Of a stretch of 64,000 nucleotides of DNA, positions 45,646-57,333 are shown piece after piece. The stretch is from Garcia nutans (taxonomy: Eukaryota; Streptophyta; Magnoliopsida; Malpighiales; Euphorbiaceae). The position numbers were made by a program, and so were the translations under genes. The notes beneath the pieces are model-generated. The model was not told where the DNA came from. It ran no database searches and saw only the letters and a program-made list of their open reading frames with translations. Numbering within the stretch: the stretch's first letter is position 1; every line of letters starts with the position of its first letter. The stretch covers positions 17,380,501-17,444,500 of the forward strand of contig CANTUV010000062.1 in assembly GCA_947685225.1 (NCBI GenBank), given 5' to 3'.

Positions 45646-46815
45646 ATGTCGCAATCAGCACAGCATGATATAGGGGAGGAGGCCGAATCTCAGGCCTCCC
45701 GAATCGTAGAAATGCATGTATCAGAGACATCAGCATCTGAGCAACCACCCGCTGATGCTCCTATTCCTAATGAAATGTTGCAACAAATGGCTGCCGTACT
45801 TCGGCAGATAGTCGGCGTTGCCCCAGCCCCACCCCCAGCGCCAGCACCCGTACCAGTACCTGCTGTAGGAGGGGAAAGGAAACCCCCGATAGAAAAAATA
45901 AGAAAGTATGGTGCGAAGGAGTTTAAGGCTCGAAGGGACGATGATTCTTCAACAACCGAGTATTGGCTGGAAGGAACAATACAAGCCTTAGACTAGTTAC
46001 AGTGTACGCCAGAAGAGCGAGTGGTATGTGCTACTTCCTTATTAGTGGAAGAAGCATATATATGGTGGGACACTGTTCACCAACGAGTTCCACCGGAACA
46101 GAGAACATGGGATTTCTTTGTGAATGAGTTCAAGAGGAAGTTTATATCGGAGGCATACCTAGATGCCAAGAAAAAGGAGTTTCTACACTTAAAGCAAGGT
46201 CGACTGACCGTTGCTGAATACGAGAGGGAATTTACTAGGCTGAGTAGGTATGCCAAGAAGACAATTGAAGACGAACATGATAGGTGTAAGCAGTTCCAGG
46301 ATGGGTTGAATAATGAGATTAGGATGCAGCTAATTGCTGCTAATATCAAAGAATTTTTCGAGTTGGTCAATAGGGCTCTAGAAGTAGAGCAATGTCAGTT
46401 TGATGAGCAGAATAGACGACAGAAGATGAAACAGAAGAGAGGTACCCAGAGCTACTCGGGAAATTTTCATTCATCGAGGAAATGATTCCGAGGCAGTGGT
46501 TCCACGGGAGGCGGTCAACGTCGAGGTTATAACCAGGGATCGATTCGTGGTGGATTAAGTCAAACTACTTCAGTCGCTAGTACGGGATGATCCGGAAGAG
46601 GACAAGGAAGAGGATTCAGCCGAAGCGGAGGTAACTTCTCTATTGGTCCGAGAGGTAATGAAGGTGAAAATACTAATCCACGTTGTGATCAATGCGGACG
46701 CCGTCACCCTGGAGAATGTTGGGGTCAGACATTTGCATGCTATATATGTGGATCTTTGGACCACCTTATGCGAGAGTGTCCCCAGCGAATGCAGAATCTA
46801 CCTAGGGATACTGAG
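45646..46815 (+). pseudogene. element C gag
   Basis: The ATG at 45646 starts an N-terminus with an alanine/proline run and RKYGAKEFKARRDDDSSTTEYW, the start of the gag core. The core continues after TAG at 45994: EEAYIWWDTVHQRVP, WDFFVNEFKRKFISEAYLDA, KKKEFLHLKQGRLTVAEYE, FQDGLNNEIRMQL. TGA codons at 46483 and 46588 follow. A Gly/Arg-rich segment then leads to the knuckle CYICGSLDHLMREC (CX2CX4HX4C, about 46738-46779), preceded by CDQCGRRHPGECW. No frameshift is present; only three nonsense codons interrupt it. Confidence 0.85.
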
Positions 46816-47619
46816 AGATCGCAAGCGGCAGCAGGTCGAGGCCGAGGCAGAGGTAGGAGCGAAAATCTGTCACGTGTGCAATCGGAGACGGTGAATCGAC
46901 CAGAAGCAAGGGCTCCTGCTAGAATGTATGCCATGAGGGGGAGAGAAGACGAAGAAGCGTTAGACGTGATTGCAGGTCAGTTGTCTATGTTTGGAGTTTC
47001 GCTTTATGTTTTGATAGATCCAGGTTCTTCACACTCATATATATGCACGAAAAATGAAAAACTTGAGAACTTAAAGGTAGAACTCGAGAAAGAGGGAATA
47101 TTAGTTACTAACCCATTAGGAAATGAGGTGATTACTAGGAAGGTAGTGAAAGATTGCCCCGTAGAGATACATGGACATATCTTTTGGGGAGATTTATTTG
47201 AACTACCATTTCAAGAATTCGATGCTATTCTTGGGATGGATTGGTTGGCCAAGCACGATGCACTAGTTGACTGTAAACGTAAGAGAGTTACTCTACATAC
47301 GTCAGATGGCGATGAAGTGACTTTAGTGGGAAAGCGAAAGGATTATCTAACTAATATCATTTCTGCCATGATGGCTAAGAGGTTAGTGCAAAAAGGTTGC
47401 GAGGCATACCTGGTATGTGCATTAGTGGCAAAAGAAGAGGCACCAAAGTTACAAAATATACCTACTGTATGCGATTTTCCCGACGTATTTCCTGACGATT
47501 TACCCGGATTACCACCTAAATGAGAGGTGGAATTCACCATAGATGTGTACCCGGGAGCTGCACCAGTATCTATCGCACCTTACCGAATGGTGCCAGCAGA
47601 GCTAAAAGAATTAAAGGTA
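46816..47619 (+). pseudogene. element C protease region
   Basis: In the same frame as gag. QLSMFGVSLYVLIDPGSSHS is the aspartic protease active-site segment (DPGS), and FDAILGMDWLAKHDALVDCK is the conserved motif behind it. CDFPDVFPDDLPGLPPK leads toward RT. A TGA at 47521 falls just after PPK. Protease would cut gag-pol into mature proteins. Confidence 0.85.
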
Positions 47620-48822
47620 TAGCTACAGGAACTTTTAGACAAGGGGTTCATAAGGCCAAGCGTGTCACCATGGGGAGCACCAGTATTGTTTGTGAAAAAG
47701 AAAGACGGATCCTTAAGGATGTGTGTAGATTACCGTCAACTTAATAAGCTGACCATCAAAAACAAGTATTCGTTACCTCGCATAGATGATTTGTTTGATC
47801 AACTCAAAGGTGCTGGAGTCTTTTCAAAAATTGATCTACGATCGGGTTATCATCAATTGGGAATTAAAGGTGAAGACATACCAAAAACCGCATTCAGAAC
47901 TCGCTATGGACATTATGAATTCATTGTTATGCCTTTCGAATTAACGAACGCAACTGTAGTATTAATGGATTTGATGAACATAATCTTCCACCCGTATTTG
48001 GATCAGTTTGTGGTTGTATTTATTGACGACATATTGGTGTATTCAAAGAATAGAGAGGACCATGATCGTCACCTTAGAATTGTTTTGCAAACCCTGCGAG
48101 AAAAGCAATTATACGCTAAATTCAGCAAATGCGAATTTTTGTTGGAAGAAGTAGCCTTCTTGGGACATATTGTATCGGCAGAAGGAATAAGGGTTGATCC
48201 CAAGAAAATAGAAGCAGTATTGGAATGGAAGTCACCTAGAACAGTAACGGAAGTCCGTAGTTTCTTGGGATTAGCAGGATACTATCGGAGATTCGTTAAA
48301 GGGTTTTCCATGATCGCCGTACCTATGACCAAGCTACTTCAGAAAAATGCCAAATTTCAGTGGACCGACGCTTGTCAACGGAGCTTTGAAAAGCTGAAAC
48401 AAAAACTTACTGAAGCGCCTATTCTTACACAACCCGAATCAGGAAAAGAATTTGTGATCTATAGCGATGCATCCCATATCGGGTTGGGTTGCGTATTGAT
48501 GCAGGAAGGCAAAGTCATTGCGTATGTCTCTCGACAACTCAAGCCACATGAAAAGAATTATCCTACGCAAGACTTAGAGCTAGCAGCGATTGTTTTGGCT
48601 TTCAAGACATGGAAGCACTACTTATACGGGGAAAAGTGTTACATCTTTACGGATCGTCAAAGCCTGAAGTATCTGCCCACGCAGAAAGATTTAAACCTGC
48701 GACAGCGAAAATGGATGCAATGGTTAGCCAACTACGACTATATGATTAATTATCACTCGGGTAAAGCGAATGTCATAGCAGATGCACTTAGTAGGAAGTC
48801 AATGCAAGCACTAAGTGCTATG
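47620..48822 (+). pseudogene. element C reverse transcriptase and RNase H
   Basis: Preceded by TAG at 47620-47622, then open to the inserted solo LTR. RT motifs are SPWGAPVLFVKKKDGSLRMC, VDYRQLNKLTIKNKY, FSKIDLRSGYHQL and MPFELTNATVVLMDLM (family consensus G and A-P replaced). The intact catalytic FIDDILVYS is near 48019-48045. Thumb: FLGHIVSAEGI and SFLGLAGYYRRFVKGF. RNase H: VIYSDASHIGLGCVLMQEGK, LELAAIVLAFKTWKHYLYGE, IFTDRQSLKYL, ending in YHSGKANVIADALSRK. The apparent tail beyond 48822 is solo-LTR sequence. Confidence 0.9.
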
Positions 48823-50193
48823 TGTCAGTGTATATGCCCTAGGCCATCGATTTGGACCTTAATGTTATTCATTTTTTTGTTATTAACAAAGAAGTTTTTA
48901 TTATCATTGTTATGTTTGCATGTTATATGTAATAATGATTATATCCCTGGTTTATTATTGTTATGGAGATAATAATAAATATAACTAGTGTAATATTGAT
49001 TTGATAATCATAAGATGATTATAGGTATGAAGATACAAATCAATATTATGGATACATGTTAGAGAACAGTGTATTGGATAGACCCACATATATATCACTT
49101 CATGGTTTAATGTCATAAGTGTATCTCATAATAGTTTTCATTTAATCCTTTGACTTGAGATTGTCATAGTTTCCAACATAAGGAATATTATGTTTTGACA
49201 TGATCAAACGTTATCTGTAACTAGATAATTATAAAGGTTATGCTTGAACATGGTATAAATTATGTAGAGGAAAATGAACAATCAAGATGGAATTTGTCCC
49301 TCTCTATGAGAGAGATATCTTCTGGGCCACTCGATAAGTGTAACTGAGAAATGCATGGCCGTGCTCAAATAAGTTGATATAAGATCAATCTTATTTGTTT
49401 ATCAGTTAACTTGGAGATCGAGTAATCATAAGTTTGGACAATATAAGTATGACATTTACTATGACTTATGTTCAAACTAGATATCGTGTGACAAAGGGAT
49501 TAATGCATGTACTATTTCAGGTTTTCATTTATAATGATTCTCATGATTAATTGGGTAGTCGTAATATCTTGCTAGAGGCCAATTATGATTTGTGCATTTC
49601 AATAGAGATTGAAATACACTACCAGTTAATATGAGCCTATCGGGTCACACACATAGAACGTAGGCTGTACTTAAATAATAATAATAATTATTATATTTTT
49701 ATTATTGTTGTTAGTATTATTATTATTATTATTATTAGATATTAATAATAATATTGTTATAATAATTATTATTAGATAATAATTATTAAAAATGTGGGTC
49801 CATATAGGATATGGACAGTTAGGGTTTTGACAAGGAAAGTCTTTTAAAACGGTTTTAAAAGGGCTAGAGGGATGATGATCTGATCATTATTCGTTTTGAA
49901 AGAAAACGGAAGAAGAGAAAAACCTAAAAAACCCTAGTTTCGTTTTTGAAAAGGTTCAGCCACTGCCGTTGGTGAGCTAGCACTTAGACCGGCGTACGTT
50001 CGTGTGGACTTCGCTGGAGGGTGTTCGTCTTCAGAAGGCAGCATCTGTTAATCGATCTGAAGCTACACAAAAGGTTAGTTTCGAATCTCTTTTATCGAAC
50101 TGAATGGATCACATGGATCCTGGGAATAAATCGAAAGATAATTTTTGTTTTCCGCTGCGGCAAAAGGGTTGCAGATTTTTCGATTTACTAACA
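48823..50193 (+). mobile_element. copia-type solo LTR in element C pol
   Basis: 1371 bp from TGTCAGTGTA to TTACTAACA, flanked by exact CTATG duplications (48818-48822 and 50194-50198). The late part contains TTTCCGCTGCGG, the kind of R/U5 stretch common in plant copia LTRs. Removing it and one CTATG restores the reading frame between RNase H and integrase of C. No internal domains are present. Confidence 0.9.
49672..49790. repeat. ATT/TAA microsatellite in the copia solo LTR
   Basis: About 120 bp of imperfect (TAA)n and (ATT)n, able to fold on itself because both strands' units occur. Confidence 0.75.
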
Positions 50194-50198
50194 CTATG

Positions 50199-51713
50199 AG
50201 GGTAACGTTAAAACCCACAGAAGATGGAGCTATCTTTGCAGAAATGCACGTGCGACCTAACTTACATCAACAAATACGTGAGGCTTAGAAGGAAGATGAA
50301 CAAGTGAAGAAGTGGAGTCAACAGGCACAGGAGAACTCTTCAGGAGACTATCAAATTCGTCCTGATGGTATTCTCTACTACAAGAAGAGAATAGTGGTAC
50401 CTAAGTCTAAGGAGCTGAAGAAACAGATTTTGCAAGAAGCTCATAACAGTCCTTATACAATGCATCCAGGAGTAACGAAAATGTATCGGGACTTGAAGGA
50501 GTATTATTGGTGGCCAGGAATGAAAAGAGATATCGTTGATCACGTAACGAAGTGTCTAACCTGTCAGCAAGTGAAGGCGGAACATCAACTACCCTCAGGG
50601 CTACTACAACCTATTACGATTCCAACCTGGAAATGGGATCGTATTACTATGGATTTTGTCATAGGATTGCCTATAACAAGAGACAAACATGACGCGATTT
50701 GGGTAATCGTAGACCGGCTTACTAAGTCTGCTCATTTCATACCAGTACGTGTGGATTACTCACTAGACAAGTTGGCAGACTTGTATATCAAAGAGATTAT
50801 ACATCTTCACGGAGTTCCAACTTCGATCATATCTGATCGAGATCCACGTTTTACGTCAAATTTTTGGCAGAAGTTACAAACAGCCCTTGGAACTCGAACT
50901 TACCACAGCACAACATTCCATCCCCAGACAGATGGACAGTCAGAAATAGTGATTCAAGTTTTGGAAGATATGCTGAGAGCATGCTTTTTAGAATTTAAAG
51001 GTAGCTGGGACAAACACTTAAGCTTAATGGAATTCACGTACAACAACAGTTATCAATCCAGCATACAAATGGCACCTTACGAAGCACTGTATGGTCGAAA
51101 ATGCAGAACTCCATTTTGCTGTACAAAATTGAGTGAGGAAAAGATGTTGGGGCCAGACATAGTTAAGGAAACTGAAGAGAAGGTAGAAATCATTCGAGAC
51201 CGATTAAAAGCAGCAGCGGACAGGCAAAAATCATACGCGGATCTAAAAAGGAAAGACATACAGTTTGAAGTAGGTGATAGAGTATTCCTCAAAGTCTCTC
51301 CTTGGAAGAAAGTGTTACGATTTAAACAAAAAGGCAAGCTAAGCCCTAGATTCATCGGACCATATGAAATTATTAAACGGGTAGGCTCGGTAGCTTACCA
51401 GTTGGCGTTGCCACTTGAATTAAGTAAAATACATGATGTTTTCCATGTTTCGATGCTAAGGAGGTATCGTTCAGATCCATCCCACGTCATACAAGTTCAA
51501 GATATTGAAATTCAGACTGAACTGACATATGAGGAAGAGCCGGTAGAGATCCTAGCATGGGAAATCAAAGAGTTGCGAAATAAGAAGATTACATTGGTCA
51601 AAGTGCTTTGGAGAAATCACAAAGTAGAAGAAGCTACATGGGAACGCGAAGAAACTATGAGGAAGCAATACCTATACTTGTTTTCACTTGATGAGCTTCG
51701 GGACGAAGCTTAA
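50199..51713 (+). pseudogene. element C integrase with chromodomain-like tail
   Basis: Resumes after the solo LTR; a TAG at 50286 is followed by an open frame from 50304 to 51713. Zinc finger: EAHNSPYTMHPGVTKMYRDL, then KCLTCQQVK. Core: ITMDFVIGLPITRDKHDAIW (first Asp), IISDRDPRFTSNFW (second Asp), FHPQTDGQSEIVIQVLED (Glu). GPY/F: FLKVSPWKKVLRF and FIGPYEIIKRVGSVAYQL. The tail VLWRNHKVEEATWEREE is the short chromodomain-like end of Tekay/Del elements, thought to steer insertion into heterochromatin. All catalytic residues are present, so this is the best-kept integrase in the window. Confidence 0.9.
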
Positions 51714-51716
51714 ATT

Positions 51717-51730
51717 AACGAGGAAGGAAC
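51717..51730 (+). promoter_or_regulatory. weak polypurine tract of element C
   Basis: ACGAGGAAGGAAC directly before the 3' LTR start TGTCAC. It is purine-rich but short and broken by C, so it is assigned by position. Confidence 0.45.
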
Positions 51731-54700
51731 TGTCACATCCGCCTACCGCAATTATGCAGTGTAGTCACGTGCATAGCGAGAGTAGGGGAAAGGATAAGAT
51801 AATTCTTGATAACAGCCCTAGATAAGGTTATATGACCAAAGGGAGCTAGTTGTAATTTTTAAAAGTTTTGGGGACGTAGATGTAATTTCAAAGAAAGTTG
51901 CACTAGATGTTCTTAATAGTGCATATAACAGATTCCAAAAATGGAATGTAGAGAAAAATCGGATCGCAACGACGTGTAACGGTTTTTCCAGGAAATGTTC
52001 CGTTAAAGAAAAATGAAGAAATGTTGACTAAGGGCATTTTGGTCATTATCAATTAAAGTTATACATGAATTTAGGGTAGGAAATAAGGACGTGAGTACGT
52101 AGAGAATGGCGAGGGGTTAAATATGAAACGATCACCAGTAGAAATGAAGCCGGAGAAAACCCGAGCAAAAATAGGACCTAAAGGGAATTTTGTAAAAAGT
52201 TGAGGGCTTATCGGTAATTTTTCAAAATGACTTGGAAACTTAAAATAGACCTTATAAATAGAAAGTAGAGGTCGAGAGGATCAAAACTATATGTAGTTTG
52301 ACTCGTGAAACTATACGGTTTAAAAGATATGACCGATTAATCGTCGGAACGTAAAGTGGGCCCGGTTTCGTGTCGGGACCGGATGAGTAACCCGGGACAA
52401 CTTTATTATATCCTATGGAAAGAGGGACAAGTGGAAAGAAGTAAAGGAAAAAGAAAGCTATAAAAATCTAATGTTGGCCAATCAAAAGAAAGCATTTAGC
52501 ATGTGTAATAAATGTGTAATAAATGAAGAAAGAGAAAAAGTGGATAAGTGGTCTTAAGAGGTAACCAACACCTAAGGTGATCATCATTTCCTTTGTATAT
52601 AAATATATGTGAAATGAAGAGCAAATTCTCTCTTTTTCCACTTACAAAATTCGGCCAACAAAGGGAAACACCAAAGGACTTCCAAGTTTCTTCAAAATTT
52701 GATTTTTAAGGTAAGTTTAAAGGTTTTCTAGTAAGTAGACTTTAATTTTAGTATTAATTTTAGGTAGTTATATATTTATTGGAAGATTGGAAATTAGAGT
52801 CTTTATATGGAATTGGAAAAAAAATATTACGTAAGTGATGAGATTAATTGATTAAATGGAAGAATCAAGAGGTAGAAAGATAAATAAGATTGGATTAGGG
52901 GTTTCGGTTGGAAAAGAAATGGAGGATAATTTATTATTTTGAAATTTTAAGGTTTATGTTGTATTTTGAATTGATTGAAGGAGAAATAAAGAATTAAAGA
53001 AGGAGAAGAAGGAAAAGCTAAGAGAAGTTAAAGAAATAAGGTTTGGTACTTTACCTTTGAATAATTACTTTTGATTTGGTGCTTTACCATAAAAGAAATT
53101 CTATTTGCTTACAAACTTTGGTTTATGGAAGTTTTGAAATTGATGTTTAAATATATTGATTGAGATTAAATTAAATATTTGAGTTATGTTCTTGTTTTCT
53201 TATGGCAATTGGGTTGTTAAATTTAATTGAAACCAAATGTTTTGAGAAAATTTGGCAAGTTGATTTAGTAAGTTGTTTGGACTTTAATTAGTTTGATTTG
53301 AGTTAAACTTGCAAAAATTGCTAAAAGGAAGTGTTTGAATCTTCACTTTACTATTAAAGAAGCCTTAATATTGATTTTCAAAAGAAAAATAAACTATCCT
53401 ATGCATTTCAAATGTTTGGGCCGAAATGGTCCCAAAGTGACAGCTTCTGGACTATTTTTGTGGCAATTGTTTGGGGCAGCAAACGAATGAATTTTTCAAC
53501 GAAATTTTACATGCAATTAGTCAACATATGAAATAAGTTTTCTGTAAAATTTCAGCCAAAAATAAGATCATTTACTTGGTCAAATGCATAACTGAAGTGG
53601 ATTTTACATGCAATTAGTCAACATATGAAATAAGTTTTCTGTAAAATTTCAGCCAAAAATAAGATCATTTACTTGGTCAAATGCATAACTGAAGTGGACT
53701 GAAATTTTGACGAAAACCCAGATTTTACTATTCATTTGGTCATGCCATTTTGCTTTGCCGATTTTTCTCGCAGCAACACTTAGGTCAATTTGTGATTTTT
53801 TGAGGAATACTTTGAAATGTTGAATGTGTTTATTGTGGATGTTAAATATGTGAAAAAGAGTAACGGTTTGACCAAAGAAAGTGGTGCGCGACATAAATGG
53901 CAAAGCGCAGTGAGAATTTAAATTGATTTCTTGAATCATTCTAAAATGAAGTTGAGACTTAAATTTAATCATTTTAATCTTTTTGCTCTACTGGATAGTG
54001 GGAGTGGTAGATAAGGGTATGGTGCACTATACTAACGCATGCAGTACTGCTCATTATTGTGATATGATATTTTATTCAGTGGTGAGGCCACTGAAGCCAA
54101 TGGGGAGGCCCATTGGTTAACCAGGATGGGGAGGCCCATTCCTGTGATTTGATATCGGTGGTGAGGGCCACCTATGTTACAGTGGGGAGGCCCACTGCCT
54201 TATCACTATGGTTCCCTATATACCAGTAGAGCCTGAATCAAAGACATATTATTTTTCGTTGAACTATATAATGCCAATGAGTTTGAATTATGATTTTACA
54301 TTATTGAAAGCATATCACACTGAATGTATCACGATTTCTATTGGTATAAAGTGGGTGGATTGTTGATTTAACTATTTCCTTTGATTTCGAATACTTTCAT
54401 ATACTACTTTTATTTTTATTGGTAAAGTACCCACTGAGCAACAACGCTCAGCGAGTTAAGTTTTTCTTGACTCGTAGGTTCGGAGCAGTAGTTAAATCTT
54501 GGGGAAGCAACGACCAGACCACAGCAAAATCTCAGGGGTAGATCTTTTAGTTCCATTATGAGTTGATAGTTGTGGCATGTATATGAATAAATATAAAAGA
54601 GAATTTCTATGTTATAACTGTATGTTACTAGTATGTAATAATAATAAATCTTTACTTTATGTTATATTAGAAGTGTGAACTCTCCGTGCAGGTTTGTAGT

Positions 54701-54951
54701 TGAGGGTATAAGGTGGATTCATTGGGAGTGCATTAAATTTGATGGTATTCACATTGGTCTGTGTAAAATGTTTTCAAAAATCAAAAAAACAAGTTTTGTT
54801 GACACTTGGGATCCAAATTTCTAGGCGGAACTATGGCCAAATTTCTGTAAAAATCAGAACTAAAATTTGACTAAGTAAATTGGTAGCAACAATTAGGATA
54901 GTGTGGTACCTCTACTCAGCTTACACATGTAGGTTGGGAAGGGGTGTTACA
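51731..54951 (+). repeat. 3' LTR of element C
   Basis: 3221 bp, TGTCACATCC to GGTGTTACA. It is nearly identical to the 5' LTR except for scattered transitions and one 97-bp tandem duplication, which explains the length difference. Confidence 0.93.
53504..53697. repeat. 97-bp tandem duplication in 3' LTR of C
   Basis: 53504-53600 recurs at 53601-53697, both starting ATTTTACATGCAATTAG and ending ACTGAAGTGG. The 5' LTR has a single copy, so the duplication postdates insertion. Confidence 0.88.
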
Positions 54952-55878
54952 ATAGGAGTTTTTTTTGCCACCGTAGCCAGCAGGCCCGACAGCCCGTGCG
55001 CGCTGCTGATTTTTTGATCAAACCTTGTTTTACACGGTTTGTAATTTCTCCTAAATAGTTAGCATTTCCTTCTTAAATTAGGATTATGTTTTTATGTTTT
55101 TTTCCTATAAATACCACATCTAACACACTAAGGAGGGAGAAAGAAAAAACCCTGGAGACAGAACACAGAAAAACACTAAAGAAAGAGAGGAGAAAAACCT
55201 GAGAAGAACAGCAGCAGTTTTTTTAGAACGAAGGAAACAACAAATAGAAATATCATGACAGCCAAAGAAGAAGGCAAAGTCCATATAGTCTTCACATTGT
55301 TCACCTATAAATTAAATTTTTAGTGGATCCGACGATGGAAGTTTAATCTTTAATAAAAAATTATTCACATTTACAGTAGCTTTATTTTCTTTGATTAATA
55401 AGAACATGCAGTAACTTGATCTTTATTTTAATAACTTTAATTGTTTGCTTTAGTTAATATATTAATCAGTTGGTATTCGTAACTCCACTTGCATGTTTTA
55501 TAAAAACTTAAAGCCATCCATTAGCTGTTGAGGGTTTGAATCAATTGTCAGAATCTAGTTTGTTTAATAAAACCTCAAAGAACCATAAGTTATTTTATTG
55601 AAACTGAAAACCCTAAACTATTTTTATCCAAAAGCTTAAACCGTTTCATTATTAAACTCCAAAATCTTTATTATTCTTCCAAAACTTTAATTTATTTCTC
55701 CAAATCCAGAATTATTTTCAAAGGCAGTACGTTAAAATCCTAAACCCTTTTTTTCGATAATCTAAGAATATCAAAACCCTAATCCTATAAATCTTTCTCT
55801 CTTGAACCTTAAATTCCTTAAACAATAAAACCCTAATATCTTTACTGTGAGTCCTAAACCCTAATGTCTTAAGGTTCT
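54952..55878 (+). mobile_element. plus-strand TAT-like LTR, right part
   Basis: Continues the LTR begun at 41362. It contains TATAAATA at 55107-55114, then an AAACCCTAA-rich stretch (55590-55870) like the reverse complement of 11220-11700. It is cut off at 55879 by element E, so its 3' end is not in the window. Confidence 0.65.
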
Positions 55879-55989
55879 TGTTAGACAAATGATCTCAATT
55901 TTGATCCTTGACAACTCAAATGAATGATCCATTTAACATGTGTTTAGAGAATCTTGTTGCAGGCTTAGGTTACTTCAAATAAAGCTGAA

Positions 55990-56645
55990 CAGGACACTTC
56001 TAGCGGTCGTACCAAACCTGAATACGACCGCACCATTCAATTAAAGGATGAAACCTTATCATAGTAGGTTTCACGGTCAGAAGCCCGACCTCCGTCGTGA
56101 CCGCTCATAAAGACTAGCAACCGTCCCAATTTATGGACGACCGCGACCTAAGGAACTCAAATCATTCTAATCACAGTAAGGTTCGCAGTGACAAGAACGG
56201 CGAATGACTCGGCCTCGCTTACCACTTTAGCAACCGCCCATTCAGAGTCGCGACCGCTCTACCAATTCAAGAAGAATTTGCTTAAAGAGAAAGTAGTGTT
56301 CGCGTCCTCAAGTGCATCCAGAAGTTCGACGCGAGAATCTCAACTCGACCGCGAGATGCTACCTAAGGCGACCGCGACATTCAAATTTTGGAGGACATCT
56401 CTTCTGCCCTGTCAAAGAATGACACGTGACATGACCGTTATAAACCCACTTCAATATTCAAAAAAAGCGACCGCACCTTTACTAGGCGCGACCGTCCCGA
56501 CAATCACAGCATGGGCAAGATTCCTGCTGCAGAGCACTAAAATTCGACTGTTGAGGCTTTTTAAATGCAGCGACCGTCCCTTGTCCAAGGACGACCGCGT
56601 GAGGCATGAGCGCGACCATCCTTGTATGAAGGACGACCGCTAAAT
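55990..56645. repeat. cluster of CGACCG motifs in element E LTR
   Basis: About fifteen occurrences of GACCG, AACCG or CGGTC, mostly as CGACCGC or CGACCGTCC, spread over 650 bp. This makes a CpG-rich island in an AT-rich window. The plus-strand frame 56188-56643 lies in it and is not considered a gene. Confidence 0.7.
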
Positions 56646-56729
56646 GCTTCGGACAGTTTAAGTAAAGAAGGTCTAAACTGCCAAGACTTTATTGTCACTA
56701 TCAATAACGGCTAGTAAGACCACATTGGC

Positions 56730-56737
56730 TATAAATA
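56730..56737 (+). promoter_or_regulatory. TATA box of element E LTR
   Basis: TATAAATA, 85 bp after the CGACCG cluster and about 550 bp before the LTR end. Confidence 0.6.
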
Positions 56738-57281
56738 CAGTGCTTCTACAAGAAAAGCAAGAAGACAAGTGAAGCAAAATAGAATTTGATAGCCAAGCAA
56801 CAACTTTTCTTTTACTTAAACTTACATTTGAATTGTAATGAATGTTAGGTGTAAGCATTGAAAACACCATTGTATAAGTTTGAGTGTGAGCTTGGAAAAA
56901 CACTTGGGTTGTGAGAGTAATCCTTGTAAAACTCTTGTTTGGGTTGTGATAGTGAGCCTTAAAAACTCCTTTAAAGGTTCTTGAGTGTAAGCCTTAGAAA
57001 ACACTTGTGAAGTTAGGTGTGAACTTGTGAAAACACCAAAGTTGGAAGTGAGCTTGTAAAAACTTCAAAGATTAGTGGAACCTTAACAAGTTGTTAAGGA
57101 AGTGGATGTAGGATTGAAGTAAATCCGAACCACTATAAATCTTGTGTGTTCTTTCTTTCTTCCATTACTCAACCATCTCTTAATTCCGCATTTCTATTTT
57201 GTTGAGTTTTTTAATTGTCATTATTTCTTAAGGAAACCAATTCACCCCCCCCCCCTCTTGGTTGCCATCTTGGGACAACAA

Positions 57282-57293
57282 TTGGTATCAGAG
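57282..57293 (+). promoter_or_regulatory. tRNA-Met primer-binding site of element E
   Basis: TGGTATCAGAGC, two bases after the LTR end; a 12-base match to initiator tRNA-Met. Confidence 0.92.
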
Positions 57294-57333
57294 CCTGAGA
57301 TTTCTTAAACTTAATTGTGAAATTTGATCCACT

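Larger units (their letters stand above)
41674..54951 (+). mobile_element. element C: full-length Tekay-like chromovirus
   Basis: Complete gypsy element: 5' LTR 41674-44799, primer site, extra ORF, gag, protease, RT-RNase H, integrase with chromodomain-like tail, 3' LTR 51731-54951. The flanks ACAGG (41669-41673) and ATAGG (54952-54956) are a 5-bp target duplication with one mismatch. The LTRs differ at only a few percent of sites by eye in the regions compared, so this is a comparatively young insertion. A copia-type solo LTR sits between RNase H and integrase. Six nonsense codons interrupt an otherwise continuous gag-pol frame. Confidence 0.95.
55879..57279 (+). repeat. 5' LTR of element E
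   Basis: About 1401 bp from TGTTAGACAAATG to GGGACAACA; the TGTT...AACA ends are inverted copies. The right edge is fixed by the primer site. The left edge is less certain because the partner LTR is outside the window. It contains a C-run (57245-57254) and TATAAATA at 56730-56737. Confidence 0.7.

Noticed and set aside
48823..48972. C-terminal extension of element C RNase H
   Set aside because: The frame continues only by running into the solo LTR at 48823; the target duplication shows where coding sequence ends.
56188..56643. 151-codon plus-strand frame
   Set aside because: It lies wholly within the element E LTR upstream of the TATA box and is kept open by the CGACCG-rich composition.
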